A DNA stretch of 64,000 bases from an uncultured Acidimicrobiales bacterium (GTDB lineage Bacteria; Actinomycetota; Acidimicrobiia; Acidimicrobiales; Bin134): positions 868,001 through 932,000 of the forward strand of contig OX638344.1 in assembly GCA_951813555.1 (NCBI GenBank). The letters run 5' to 3'. Below, one piece after another: positions 16,271 to 25,515 of this stretch; positions within the stretch are counted from its first letter, which is position 1; each line of letters begins with the position of its first letter. The notes below the pieces were generated by a model that saw only the letters and a program-made list of their open reading frames with translations, ran no database searches and was not told the DNA's origin. The position numbers were made by a program, and so were the translations under genes.

Positions 16271-18603
16271 CTGCCCGTTTGACCGGTCAGAGCGTCGACC
16301 GCGTCGAGGGCCCTCGCCTGCTGCGGGGCGAGGGCCGCTTCATCGGCAACATCCGCCACCCCGACATGCTCCACGCCGCCTTCGTCCGCAGCACCATGGC
16401 CCACGCCCGAATCCTGGGCGTCCACACCTCGGCCGCCAAGGACACTCCCGGTGTGGTCGCCGTATTCACCGATGATGACTTCACCGGAGTGGTCAACCCC
16501 ATCACCATCGTGGGACCCCCCGAGCTTCTGGGCAGTCCCTTCACCGCACTGGCCGCTGGCAAGGTTCGCACCGTGGGCGAGCCCCTTGCCATCGTTGTGG
16601 CCCGCACCCGCCAGGCCGCCGTCGACGGTGCCGCCGCAGTGGAGGTGGGCTACGACCCCCTGCCCGCGGTGGTGGACATGCACGCCGCCTCGGCATCTGA
16701 TGCTCCCCTGCTGTTCGAGGAGCTGGGCACCAACGTGGTGTATGAGACCGAACATGCGTGGGGAGCCGATATCGACCAAGCCTTCGCCGATGCCGACCGG
16801 GTGTTCGCCCGCACGTTCACCCAGCACCGCTTCGGCCACGCCCCGCTGGAGGGACGGGTGATGGTGGCGTCGTACGCCCCCTCAGATGGCCGTCTGGAGA
16901 TTGAGATCGCCACCAAGCGCCCCCACGCGGTCAAGCTGAACCTCGCCGGCCTCCTCAACATCGGCTTCGGAAAAATCCGGGTGCGAACCGGCGACATCGG
17001 GGGTGCTTTCGGCTCCAAGGGCCAAGTGGGGCGAGAAGACATCTCGGTAGCGGCCGCGGCCAAGATGCTCGGAGCGGCAATCCAGTGGACTGAAGACCGA
17101 ACCGAGAACCTCCAGATGGCCGGACACGCCCGCGAAGAGGACCTCGCTGTCGAAGTAGCGGTCAAAAGCGACGGCACCCTGCTGGGCATCCGGGCCGACA
17201 TGACCATGGACCAGGGGGCATATCCCATGCCGCCCTATCCGTCGTCGCTGTTCTGCAACCTGGTGAAGATGCTGATTCCCAACGCCTACCGGCTAGAGGC
17301 GTACGCGTTCCGGGGCCGGGTGGTGGCCACCAACAAGTGCAGCTACATCGCCTACCGGGGGCCGTGGGCCGCGGAGACCTGGGTGCGAGAGCGGATGCTG
17401 GACGAGATTGCCGCCGAACTGGGGCTCGACCGAGTGGAGATCCGCCGCCGCAACCTCATCGACCGGGATCAACCCACCAAGATGATCACTGGGCCCACCG
17501 TGTCGGGCATCACCGCCCGCCAAACTCTGGACCGGGCCGTCGAGATGATGGACTTGGACTGGTTCGCGGCCCAGCAGGCTGCGGCCCGAGCCGGAGGGCG
17601 GCTGCTCGGCTTAGGGTTTGCCACCTTCATCGAGATCGCCCCCGGGCCGCCCGACTTCGCCCAATCGGCCGGCTTCGACCTGCGGGGAGAGCTGACCTGG
17701 GCCCGCTTGGAGCCGACCGGAGATTTGACCATCGCCAGCTGCCAGTCGCCCCACGGCCAAGGCCACGAGACCACCATCGCCCAAGTGGCCGCCGACGAGC
17801 TGGGGGTGGACCTCGACCGGGTGCGGATCGTATTCGGCGATACCGACTCCACCCCGTTCACCGTGCTGGGCACTGGCGGCAGCCGGTCGTCGATGATGGC
17901 TGCGGGCGCGGCCCGGGCCGCCGCCGCCGAGGTCAAGGACAAGGTGCTGGCCATCGCAGCCGAACGACTGGAGGCCAACCCAGCCGACTTGGAAATTGTC
18001 GATGGCAGCATCTCAGTGCGGGGCACACCGGGGCACGCCGTCACATTGGCCGACATTGCTCAGCAGGCCTGGTTCGCACCTTCTTCACTGCCCGAGGGCA
18101 TGGACCAGGGCGTCGAGATCACGGTGGAGTACCGCACCCCTCCTGGAGGTTGGGCATCGGCCACCCACTGCTGCTGGGTGGAGATAGACCCCGATACCGG
18201 GGAGATCACCATTCCCCGCTACCTGGTGGTGGAGGACTGCGGAGAAATGATCCACCCCGCCATCGTGGATGGCCAGATCCAGGGCGGGGTGGCCCAGGGC
18301 ATTGCCGCGGTGCTGTTCGAGCGTCACTTCTACAACCAAGACGGCAACCTGCTCACCGCATCCCTGGCTGACTATCTGGTGCCCTCGGCCGCCGAGATGC
18401 CGGTCATCGAGGTGGAACACCTCGAAGTCGAGCCCCTGCATGACGCCGACTGGCGGGGGGTGGGCGAAGGCGGCCTCATCGGAGCGCCCGCGGCGATAAC
18501 CAATGCCGTGGCCGACGCAGTTCGCCACCTGGGCATCGACATCTGCGAGCAACACCTCCCACCCCAGCGGATGCGCGAGTTGCTGGCCGCCGCCAGCAAC
18601 TGA
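16267..18603 (+). CDS. Molybdopterin-binding large subunit, xanthine dehydrogenase/CoxL family, without adjacent partner subunits
   Basis: The 778-residue full-length subunit begins RLTGQSVDRVEGPRLLRGEG. FVRSTMAHA, GDIGGAFGSKG, CQSPHGQGHETT and GTGGSRSSMM mark the Moco domains. The C-terminal GVGEGGLIGAPAAI supplies the catalytic Glu. The active-site loop is AYRGPWA, unlike AYRGAGR of form II and AYxCSFR of CO dehydrogenase. No FAD or 2Fe-2S gene is adjacent: it follows the secreted PPC protein (4-nt overlap) and precedes EF-G2. The electron-transfer subunits must be elsewhere, or it works differently. The substrate is unknown. Confidence 0.93.
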   Translation: MTARLTGQSVDRVEGPRLLRGEGRFIGNIRHPDMLHAAFVRSTMAHARILGVHTSAAKDTPGVVAVFTDDDFTGVVNPITIVGPPELLGSPFTALAAGKVRTVGEPLAIVVARTRQAAVDGAAAVEVGYDPLPAVVDMHAASASDAPLLFEELGTNVVYETEHAWGADIDQAFADADRVFARTFTQHRFGHAPLEGRVMVASYAPSDGRLEIEIATKRPHAVKLNLAGLLNIGFGKIRVRTGDIGGAFGSKGQVGREDISVAAAAKMLGAAIQWTEDRTENLQMAGHAREEDLAVEVAVKSDGTLLGIRADMTMDQGAYPMPPYPSSLFCNLVKMLIPNAYRLEAYAFRGRVVATNKCSYIAYRGPWAAETWVRERMLDEIAAELGLDRVEIRRRNLIDRDQPTKMITGPTVSGITARQTLDRAVEMMDLDWFAAQQAAARAGGRLLGLGFATFIEIAPGPPDFAQSAGFDLRGELTWARLEPTGDLTIASCQSPHGQGHETTIAQVAADELGVDLDRVRIVFGDTDSTPFTVLGTGGSRSSMMAAGAARAAAAEVKDKVLAIAAERLEANPADLEIVDGSISVRGTPGHAVTLADIAQQAWFAPSSLPEGMDQGVEITVEYRTPPGGWASATHCCWVEIDPDTGEITIPRYLVVEDCGEMIHPAIVDGQIQGGVAQGIAAVLFERHFYNQDGNLLTASLADYLVPSAAEMPVIEVEHLEVEPLHDADWRGVGEGGLIGAPAAITNAVADAVRHLGIDICEQHLPPQRMRELLAAASN

Positions 18604-18704
18604 CCTACCACATCGAAGGTTCCCCATGGGGCCAAGCCCTTGTGAGGGAAGTAGGCTCTGCGGCCTACCGCTGAATGAACCCAGAATCCATTAGGGGGAT
18701 ATCG

Positions 18705-20741
18705 ATGGCTGTCGCACCGGAGAAGATCCGCAACGTCGCGCTGGTGGGGTCGCAAGGATCGGGGAAGACCACGCTGGCTGAGGCGATGCTGTACCGGGCC
18801 GGGGTCATCGACCGCACAGGCCGGGTTGAAGAGGGCACCACACTGTGCGACTTCAGCCCCGAGGAGAAGGTCGCCACCCACAGCCAGTCGCTGGCCCTGG
18901 CCAGCTTCGAGTGGCACGGCCACAAGATCAACCTGCTCGACACCCCCGGCGCCCCCGACTACGCCGGCGAGCTGCACGCCGCCCTCCAAGTGGCCGACCT
19001 GTTGGTGTTCGTGATCGACGCCTCCAGCGGCGCGGACCACCGCACCACCGCCATCTGGCGCCAAGCGGCCGACGCCGGCCTGCCCCGCATCGTGTTCGTC
19101 AACAAGCTCGACCGGGAGCACGCCAACTTCGACAACGTGCTCTCCGAGCTGCAAGACGCATTTGGCGCCGGGGTGGCCCCCCTGGAGCTGCCCATCGGCA
19201 CCGGCCCGGGCTTCCACGGCATCGCCGATCTGCTTACCGACAAGGCTTATATCTACGACAGCGGCGCCGCTGAGGAAGCCGAGATTCCCGCGGAGATGGA
19301 GGACCAGGAGGCTGAGGTCCACGAGCAGCTGGTGGAGAACATCGTGGTGGCCGACGACGACATGCTGGAGCAGTACTTCGAGGGCAACACACCCAGCCCG
19401 GCCGAACTCGAGGTGGTGCTGGGACGGGGCGTGGCCGACGGCTCGGTGTTCCCCGTGGTGTGCGGCTCAGCCACTGGCCCCATCGCGGTGGACCGCCTGG
19501 CCAACTTCCTGGTGGAGATCGGCCCACCCCCCACCACCCGGGCCATGACCGTCACCATGAGCGACATCGACACCGAGCCGGCCTGCGATCCCGACGGCGA
19601 CCAGCTCGCCTGCGTGTTCAAGACCATCAGCGACGACTACGTGGGCCAGATATCGCTGTTCCGGGTGCTCTCGGGCACCATCCGCCGAGACGACAACCTC
19701 ACCAACTCCACCACCGGCGACAACGAGCGGCTGCGAGGCCTGGTCAACCTGGTAGGCGGCAAGCAACAGGACATCGACGGCATATCGGCTGGCGACATTG
19801 GCGGGGTCACCAAGCTCCAGCAGACCCGCACCGGCGACACCCTTACCAACGCCGGCCGAGCCGTCGTCCAGCTCGAGGCCTGGCCCGAGCCGGTGCTGGC
19901 CTACGGGCTGCTGCCCAAGACCCGGGCGGCCGAGGACAAGCTGGGCACCGGGCTGCGGCGGCTCACCGACGAAGACCCGTCCCTGATCCTGGAGCGCAGC
20001 GAGGAGACCCACCAGACCCTGCTTTGGGGTCTGGGCGAGGCCCACCTGAGGCTGGCCATCGCCCGCCTCGACCGAATGGGCATCGAAGTGGAGACCGAGG
20101 ATCTGCGGGTCCCCTATCGCCAGACCGTCACCGGCAACGGCGACGCCGAGGGCAAGCACAAGAAGCAGTCCGGCGGGCACGGCCAGTTCGGGGTGGCCTA
20201 TGTGCGCATCGAGCCCCTGCCCCGAGGCAGTGGATTCGAATTCGTGGACGCTATCAGCGGCGGCGCCATCCCCCGGTCGTACATCCCCGCGGTGGAGGCC
20301 GGCATCCGCGACGCCATGGCCGACGGCGGCGATCTGGGCTTCCCTATCGTGGACATCAAAGCCACGGTGTACGACGGCAAGCACCACTCGGTGGACTCGT
20401 CGGAGTTCAGCTTCAACATGGCTGGCAAGCTGGCGTTCAATGCTGCCTTCGCCCAGGCCAACCCGGTGGTGCTGGAGCCCATGGCCCGGGTGGAGATCAC
20501 CGTGGCCCCCGAATACCAGGGCGACGTGATGGGCGACTTGTCGTCCCGCCGGGGCCAAGTGCAGGGCACCGACGCCGGACCGTGGGGCGAGCAGGTCATC
20601 CACGCCATCGTTCCCGAGGCAGAGCTGGTGCGCTACGCCATCGAGCTGCGCTCACTCACCGGTGGCCGGGCCCGATTCAAATCTGAGCGGGTGGCCTACG
20701 AAATTCTCAGTGGGGCTCTCCCCGAAGCAGCCACCGCCTAA
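18705..20741 (+). CDS. EF-G-like translational GTPase (EF-G2/FusA2 type)
   Basis: The 678-residue protein has the EF-G layout. G1 is GSQGSGKTT near residue 16, G3 is DTPGAPDY and G4 is NKLD, followed by domains II-V with the domain IV stretch SGGHGQFGVAYV. Actinobacteria often carry this divergent second EF-G beside canonical FusA; mycobacterial FusA2 binds GTP without normal ribosome-stimulated hydrolysis. No ribosomal-protein genes flank it, which also argues against the primary EF-G. I chose the ATG at 18705 (MAVAPEKIRN) over the in-frame ATG at 18675 because it starts just before the G domain. Confidence 0.92.
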   Translation: MAVAPEKIRNVALVGSQGSGKTTLAEAMLYRAGVIDRTGRVEEGTTLCDFSPEEKVATHSQSLALASFEWHGHKINLLDTPGAPDYAGELHAALQVADLLVFVIDASSGADHRTTAIWRQAADAGLPRIVFVNKLDREHANFDNVLSELQDAFGAGVAPLELPIGTGPGFHGIADLLTDKAYIYDSGAAEEAEIPAEMEDQEAEVHEQLVENIVVADDDMLEQYFEGNTPSPAELEVVLGRGVADGSVFPVVCGSATGPIAVDRLANFLVEIGPPPTTRAMTVTMSDIDTEPACDPDGDQLACVFKTISDDYVGQISLFRVLSGTIRRDDNLTNSTTGDNERLRGLVNLVGGKQQDIDGISAGDIGGVTKLQQTRTGDTLTNAGRAVVQLEAWPEPVLAYGLLPKTRAAEDKLGTGLRRLTDEDPSLILERSEETHQTLLWGLGEAHLRLAIARLDRMGIEVETEDLRVPYRQTVTGNGDAEGKHKKQSGGHGQFGVAYVRIEPLPRGSGFEFVDAISGGAIPRSYIPAVEAGIRDAMADGGDLGFPIVDIKATVYDGKHHSVDSSEFSFNMAGKLAFNAAFAQANPVVLEPMARVEITVAPEYQGDVMGDLSSRRGQVQGTDAGPWGEQVIHAIVPEAELVRYAIELRSLTGGRARFKSERVAYEILSGALPEAATA

Positions 20742-20758
20742 ACCGGTAGACTGGAGAG

Positions 20759-21010
20759 ATGCCCGAGCCGGAGGATGCCGAGGATCTGGAGTTCCAGTGG
20801 TCTGATCCCCGGGACTACCAGCCGCCGGAAGGGCTGGTTCAGAAAGTCACCGGCTCTGCGGGCGGCTCGGCCATCGGCGCGGCCATGGTGGCTCTGGGGG
20901 AGATCTTGGAGCCGGAGAAGGTTCGGGTAGAGATCCAGCAGGAAGACGACGAGCCCGAGCCCGACATGCCCTTCACCATCGACTTCGGCGACCTCCCCCC
21001 ACTCACCTAG
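20759..21010 (+). CDS. Small acidic hypothetical protein
   Basis: The 83-residue protein is strongly acidic at both ends (EPEDAEDLEF, QQEDDEPEPDMPF) with a short hydrophobic, glycine-rich stretch in the middle (GSAGGSAIGAAMVALGEIL). A GGAGAG site lies just before the ATG and it follows the EF-G2 gene by 17 nt, so it is probably co-transcribed. I do not recognise a family. Its 3' end overlaps the 3' end of the convergent MFS gene by 8 nt. Confidence 0.65.
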   Translation: MPEPEDAEDLEFQWSDPRDYQPPEGLVQKVTGSAGGSAIGAAMVALGEILEPEKVRVEIQQEDDEPEPDMPFTIDFGDLPPLT

Positions 21011-22400
21011 CAGTCCTCAGCTTCGGCGACCACCGGGCCGAGATGGCCGACATCGAGGCGATGGCCGCGGCCAGCAAGAAGATGGCGAAGTACCGCTCGG
21101 ATGAATCGCTCGATCCCAGCACCGTGATCATGATGGTGATGCCGGTGGCTGCTCCGATGTGACCGATCATCTGCAAGGCGCCCGAGGCCACTCCGAGATC
21201 GGCATCGTCCACCGAATTGGCCACACCAGCCACTGCGGCCGGACGAATGGTCCCTTGGCCCACGCCAGCCACGAACAGCAGCACGATCACTGCGGCCAGC
21301 CAACCAGCCAGAATGGATGCCCCGGTTCCGGCCAGTGCCACTGACATGATCACCCCCCCAGCAACCATGATCGTCCTCCCGCCCAATCGGGATTCCACCC
21401 GCCCGGCGTACCACGCCCCCACGCTGAAGCCCACCGGCCGGGCGATGAGCGCGGCTGAGATGCGGCTGACCTCGGTAATCTCGAAAACCCCCTTCAGCAT
21501 GAAGGGGGCGACAACGAGCGTGCCCATGTAGGCCATATGGCCCAGGAACGTGACCAGATTTGGAATGAGGAACCCCGGCCGGCCCAGAAAATCCAGCGGG
21601 AAGAGAGGGTCGGCGGTCTGTCGCTCGATGGCGGCAAACGCCATCAGGGCGGTGGGGCCAACCGCCAGCCCGGCCACCACCAGCGGGTGGCCCCAACCCC
21701 ATTCCGGACCTCGGTTGATGGCCATGAGGAGGCCGGCCACCGCCAGTCCCAGGCTGACTGCGCCTCCGATGTCGAAGCGCACCTCGGGCTTGCGGGCGGT
21801 GTCGGGCAGCAGCGGTATGGCAGCCAAAAGCGCGATCATCGACGGCACCGCCTGGATGAAAAAGATGGTGCGCCACCCGAAGGCATCCACCATGAACCCG
21901 CCGAAGGCCACCCCGATGGCCGGCGACAGGGCAGTGACCGCAGACCAATAGCCCAGTGCCAACGCCCGCTCCCGCCGGGCGAACACCGTCATGATGATGG
22001 CCATGGACGACGGGAGTGTGGCCGCCCCGATGAACTGGCCCAGGGTTCGCATGGCCACCAGCGCGCCAACGTTCCATGCCAAGCCGGTCAACACCGCGAG
22101 GCCGGTGGCCAACGCGTAGCCCCAGAGGTACAGCCGCCGATGGCCGTACAGGTCGCCAACTTTGCCGGCAATGGGCGTACCCATCGCCATGGCGATCAGC
22201 GGGGCGGTCTGCACCCAGCTCACCGCGCTCTCCGACGTGGTTAGATCGTCGGCGATCTCGGGCAGTGACGCCGACAGCACGGTGATGGGGAAGCTGGTCG
22301 AGGCGATACCGGCCATGGTGAGCCCCAAGACCGCCCATCGGTAGTTGGGCCAACCTTGAAACCGCTGACGCCGGTCAGTCCACGGGGATGCGGTGCTCAC
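21003..22400 (-). CDS. MFS transporter (drug/metabolite exporter type)
   Basis: The 465-residue protein has about 12-14 hydrophobic segments and the MFS motif A GKVGDLYGHRRLYLWG between the second and third. The layout resembles drug:H+ antiporters. Its GTG start at 22400 overlaps the stop of the KARI-like gene (GTGA), so the two are coupled. It may export or import a metabolite of that enzyme; the substrate cannot be read from sequence. Confidence 0.9.
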   Translation of the reverse strand: MSTASPWTDRRQRFQGWPNYRWAVLGLTMAGIASTSFPITVLSASLPEIADDLTTSESAVSWVQTAPLIAMAMGTPIAGKVGDLYGHRRLYLWGYALATGLAVLTGLAWNVGALVAMRTLGQFIGAATLPSSMAIIMTVFARRERALALGYWSAVTALSPAIGVAFGGFMVDAFGWRTIFFIQAVPSMIALLAAIPLLPDTARKPEVRFDIGGAVSLGLAVAGLLMAINRGPEWGWGHPLVVAGLAVGPTALMAFAAIERQTADPLFPLDFLGRPGFLIPNLVTFLGHMAYMGTLVVAPFMLKGVFEITEVSRISAALIARPVGFSVGAWYAGRVESRLGGRTIMVAGGVIMSVALAGTGASILAGWLAAVIVLLFVAGVGQGTIRPAAVAGVANSVDDADLGVASGALQMIGHIGAATGITIMITVLGSSDSSERYFAIFLLAAAIASMSAISARWSPKLRTAR

Positions 22401-23380
22401 CCCCCGGCCGCAGGACCGGCGTTGGGGCCGAGCTTGGCCCGCAGATCGTTTTCGACGGCCTTGATCAGCTCTCCGGCGTGCTGGTCGCGCAGCTCGGCCA
22501 ACCGGGGCGCCCCCGCAGCCGACTCGGCATCCCACTCATCGGCGAACCGGCCCGAGGTAATGTCCTCGGCCAGCTCCCGCATGGCGGTGGACACGTCTAC
22601 ATGGTCGAACCGGCCCCGACGGGAGAGCTGGCCAAACTGGCTGGCCGGGGAGTGGTGGTCGAGCTGGGCCACGAAGCCCTCCTCCCGGAGCAGCCGATAG
22701 TTGCGCTCTACTTCTCCGGAGTAGAACAGCTCGGTGGTGATGGCCTCCAGCGGAATGCCCAATTCCAGCATCACCAGCACGAAACTTGTGTTCACGTGGG
22801 TCAGCAACGGCGACAGGAGCTGCTCCACCGCCAAATCCAGCACCGCCTCTTGGTGTGGCGTCATGGCGATGGCCCCCTGGCGCAGCCCGCCGATGGCCTG
22901 GGCCACCGCCAGCATCCGGGATTGGGCGGTGCCGGTGGCGTCATGATGCACTCCGACCGCAGTGATGAAGCCGACCCCATCCTCGTAGCAGCGCCGCACT
23001 TCGGGGCCCAACATCCGGGGAGCGATCATGGCGATATCCCCCTCGGGGTCGAACCGGTTGAAGGCCAAGGTATAGCCGCTGGCCACGATGGTGAGCGCCT
23101 CTGGTCGAGGATCGAGGCCCAAATGGGGAATGGAGTCGTCGGGGATCAGCACGCAGATGACGTCGGCCGACGAGGCATCGGCGATGTCGCCGGCGTCAAA
23201 TCCATCGGCGATGGCCTGCTCGCGGGTTTCGTCGGCCCGCACATGCACCGACACCGGCAAACCGGAGTCCCGCAGGTTGAGCGCCCACGGCCTCCCCTGA
23301 TTGCCATAGCCGACTACGGCCACCCGCTGGCCGCTGAGGGCGGCGAGATCGGCGTCTTGCTCGTAGAAGAACCCGGTCAT
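22397..23380 (-). CDS. Ketol-acid reductoisomerase-like protein (IlvC family), non-canonical context
   Basis: The 327-residue protein starts MTGFFYEQDADLAALSGQRVAVVGYGNQGRPWALNLRDSG, the KARI NADP(H) site and class I length. The C-terminal knotted domain is recognisable (LDLAVEQLLSPLL and LEAITTELFYSGEVER), but the usual DLFGEQ and HELKLI metal-binding words are changed. No ilvB or ilvN is near. It is translationally coupled to an MFS transporter and divergent from a P450, so a specialised role on another 2-hydroxy or 2-keto acid is more likely than valine and isoleucine synthesis. The ATG at 23380 is preceded by GTGGAG. Confidence 0.85.
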   Translation of the reverse strand: MTGFFYEQDADLAALSGQRVAVVGYGNQGRPWALNLRDSGLPVSVHVRADETREQAIADGFDAGDIADASSADVICVLIPDDSIPHLGLDPRPEALTIVASGYTLAFNRFDPEGDIAMIAPRMLGPEVRRCYEDGVGFITAVGVHHDATGTAQSRMLAVAQAIGGLRQGAIAMTPHQEAVLDLAVEQLLSPLLTHVNTSFVLVMLELGIPLEAITTELFYSGEVERNYRLLREEGFVAQLDHHSPASQFGQLSRRGRFDHVDVSTAMRELAEDITSGRFADEWDAESAAGAPRLAELRDQHAGELIKAVENDLRAKLGPNAGPAAGG

Positions 23381-23457
23381 GGCTCCACTCTTCCAAATCG
23401 GCAGTGGATCAGCCGAGGCGGGCCCGTGCATTCACCGAGTCTGTGCCAGTATTTGGC

Positions 23458-24705
23458 ATGAGCGCCGCTGCCTCTTCCGACATTGCCTTGGAAGCCGGAA
23501 CGGTGATCGATCCGGAGGTCTGGGCCGATCCCTATCCGTTCTACGAGAAGCTCCGCCAGGAGCATCCGGTGTGGTTGGTGCCGGGGCTCGACTTGGCTTT
23601 CGTGGCCACCCATGAGCTCATCGTGGACGCCCTCCGCCGGATCGACGACTTCTCCAACCACCTCGACGTGTTGTTGATCACCGGTGACGACGGCAACCCC
23701 GAACTGTTTCGCACCGATGAGTTCGGCGAGGGCACCACCACTTTGGCCACCGCCGACCCCCCTGAGCACACCGTGCATCGCAGCGTGGTGTTCCCCGAGT
23801 TGGTGGCCAAGCGCATGGAGGCCATGCGTCCCGAGATCGAGGCCTTCATAGACGAGCAGTTCGCGGCGGCCAGATCCCAGGGGAGCCGGGTGGAATGGGT
23901 CAACACCGTGGCCCATCCCGTGCCCGCCCGGGTTATCGGACGGCTGATCGGGCTGCCCGACGAAGTCTGGCCCGATGTGATGAAGTGGGCGCTTCACGGT
24001 GGCCTGCTGCTGGCTGGCTTCCTCACCCGGGAGACCATGGACGCCATCACCCAAGAGACGATTCATGCCGGGGGTTTTCTATTCGAAAGACTGATTGAAG
24101 CCGGTGAGAACCCGGGTGACGACCTGGTGGGGGTATGCGCCAAGGCGGTGGCCAAAGGCGACCTGGACGTGACCCATGCCATCGGCACCCTCACGGTGTT
24201 GCTGGGCGCCGGCGGCGAGTCCACCGCGTCGCTGATCGGAAACGCGGTGCGGGTGCTGGCCGACAATCCCGCCCTCCAAGAACAGATTCGGGCCGACCAC
24301 AGCCTCTTGGAGAACTTCATCGAGGAGGCCGTGCGGCTGGAGTCGCCGTTCCGGGGCCATTACCGGCAAGTCAAGCGCGACTGCGAGCTAGGAGGTGTGA
24401 CCCTCAGGGCCGGCACCACCGCCTTCTTGCTTTGGTCGTCGGCCAATCGCGACCCCGCGGAGCACGACCGCCCCGACGAGGTGGTGCTGAACCGCCGCAT
24501 ACCCCGCAGCCACTTGGCCTTCGGCCGGGGTATCCATCACTGCGTGGGAGCGCCGCTGGCCCGATTGGAAACCCTCTGTTCGCTTGAGCGGCTTCTCCAC
24601 GAGAGTTCTTGGTTCACCCTGGCCGACGACGACCCACCCCGGTGGGAAAAGAGCGTCTTCGTCCGTCGCCACGAGCACCTGCCGTTGGACGTGACCTGGA
24701 ACTAG
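23458..24705 (+). CDS. Cytochrome P450
   Basis: The 415-residue P450 has the I-helix GAGGESTASL, the K-helix EEAVRLES and the haem loop FGRGIHHCVGAPLARLE. GDDGNPELFR and the TADPPEHTVHR C-helix region are typical of actinobacterial P450s. I chose the ATG at 23458 (MSAAASSD); an in-frame start at 23404 gives an unlikely N-terminus. It is divergent from the KARI-like/MFS operon across 77 nt and is followed 36 nt later by an SDR gene. No ferredoxin gene is adjacent. Confidence 0.95.
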   Translation: MSAAASSDIALEAGTVIDPEVWADPYPFYEKLRQEHPVWLVPGLDLAFVATHELIVDALRRIDDFSNHLDVLLITGDDGNPELFRTDEFGEGTTTLATADPPEHTVHRSVVFPELVAKRMEAMRPEIEAFIDEQFAAARSQGSRVEWVNTVAHPVPARVIGRLIGLPDEVWPDVMKWALHGGLLLAGFLTRETMDAITQETIHAGGFLFERLIEAGENPGDDLVGVCAKAVAKGDLDVTHAIGTLTVLLGAGGESTASLIGNAVRVLADNPALQEQIRADHSLLENFIEEAVRLESPFRGHYRQVKRDCELGGVTLRAGTTAFLLWSSANRDPAEHDRPDEVVLNRRIPRSHLAFGRGIHHCVGAPLARLETLCSLERLLHESSWFTLADDDPPRWEKSVFVRRHEHLPLDVTWN

Positions 24706-24727
24706 CCGACCACACAGCCTGCGGCCC

Positions 24728-24733
24728 TAGGGT
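24728..24733 (+). promoter_or_regulatory. -10-like TAGGGT upstream of the SDR
   Basis: TAGGGT ends 8 nt before the ATG at 24742, with no Shine-Dalgarno between. Confidence 0.35.
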
Positions 24734-24741
24734 TGCAAGCT

Positions 24742-25512
24742 ATGAGTGATTTCTCCGACTGGGCAGGCGGGGCGCTGGTCACCGGGGGCAGCGGCGGCAT
24801 CGGCGCAGCCATCTCCGTGATGCTGGCCCAGCGGGGCAGTCCGGTGGCATTCACCTACCGGTCGAACGCAGATGCCGCCGAAGAGGTAGCCGCCGCGGTG
24901 CGGGCCGCCGGCGTGGACACCCACATGGGAAACCCAGCGCTGGAGGATGCCGAGGCGATGCGGGCGTTCGCCGACGAGGCTGCCGAGCGGCTGTGTGGAC
25001 TGCACACCGTGGTTAGCGCAGCAGGTCCCCACGTGCCCCAGATGTACCTGTCGCAGACCGACCCCGCCCTGTTCGCCCATCAAATTGAGGCCGACGTGAT
25101 CGGGGCTTTCAACCTGACCGCCGCCGCGTTGCCCCATCTGCGGGTCTCCGGCGGCAGCATCGTGTATATCACCACCGCGGCCACCACCGTGTTCCCCAAG
25201 CGGGACGCCCTGTCGTCGATCCCCAAGGGCGCGGTGGAGTCGCTCATGCGGGCGGTGGCCGTCGAGGAGGGCCGCTTCGGGGTGCGGGCCAACTGCGTGG
25301 GGCCGGGCATGCTGGAAGACGGCATGGCCGCCCGGCTCATTGCAGACGGCGATCTGGACGAGCTGGCCCTAGAGGCAGCCCGGACCAACATCCCCTTGGG
25401 CCGTTTCGGCAGGGCGGTGGACATCGCCGAGGCTGCCTGCTTCCTGACCTCCGACGCCGCCAACTACATCAGCGGCCAAAAACTCGACGTCGACGGCGCG
25501 TTCACCATTTAG
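24742..25512 (+). CDS. SDR-family protein with substituted catalytic Tyr
   Basis: The 256-residue short-chain dehydrogenase has the cofactor motif VTGGSGGIGAA, SAAG in place of NNAG, and the C-terminal NYISGQKLDVDGAF. At the active site the usual YxxxK reads SSIPK (ALSSIPKGAVES), so the catalytic Tyr is Ser by eye alignment while Lys remains. It may have altered catalysis or be a binding protein. It lies just downstream of the P450 on the same strand and convergent with a TauD gene. Confidence 0.9.
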   Translation: MSDFSDWAGGALVTGGSGGIGAAISVMLAQRGSPVAFTYRSNADAAEEVAAAVRAAGVDTHMGNPALEDAEAMRAFADEAAERLCGLHTVVSAAGPHVPQMYLSQTDPALFAHQIEADVIGAFNLTAAALPHLRVSGGSIVYITTAATTVFPKRDALSSIPKGAVESLMRAVAVEEGRFGVRANCVGPGMLEDGMAARLIADGDLDELALEAARTNIPLGRFGRAVDIAEAACFLTSDAANYISGQKLDVDGAFTI

Positions 25513-25515
25513 CCG

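Noticed and set aside
19467..20603. 378-codon open frame opposite EF-G2
   Set aside because: Antisense shadow typical of high-GC genes; EF-G motifs are clear on the plus strand.
18705..20741. Primary elongation factor G (fusA)
   Set aside because: There is no str operon around it and the pattern fits the divergent EF-G2 group, so I left the symbol empty.
22397..23380. Canonical IlvC of branched-chain amino-acid synthesis
   Set aside because: The metal-binding words are altered and no ilvB, ilvN or leu genes are near, so I did not assign the symbol ilvC.
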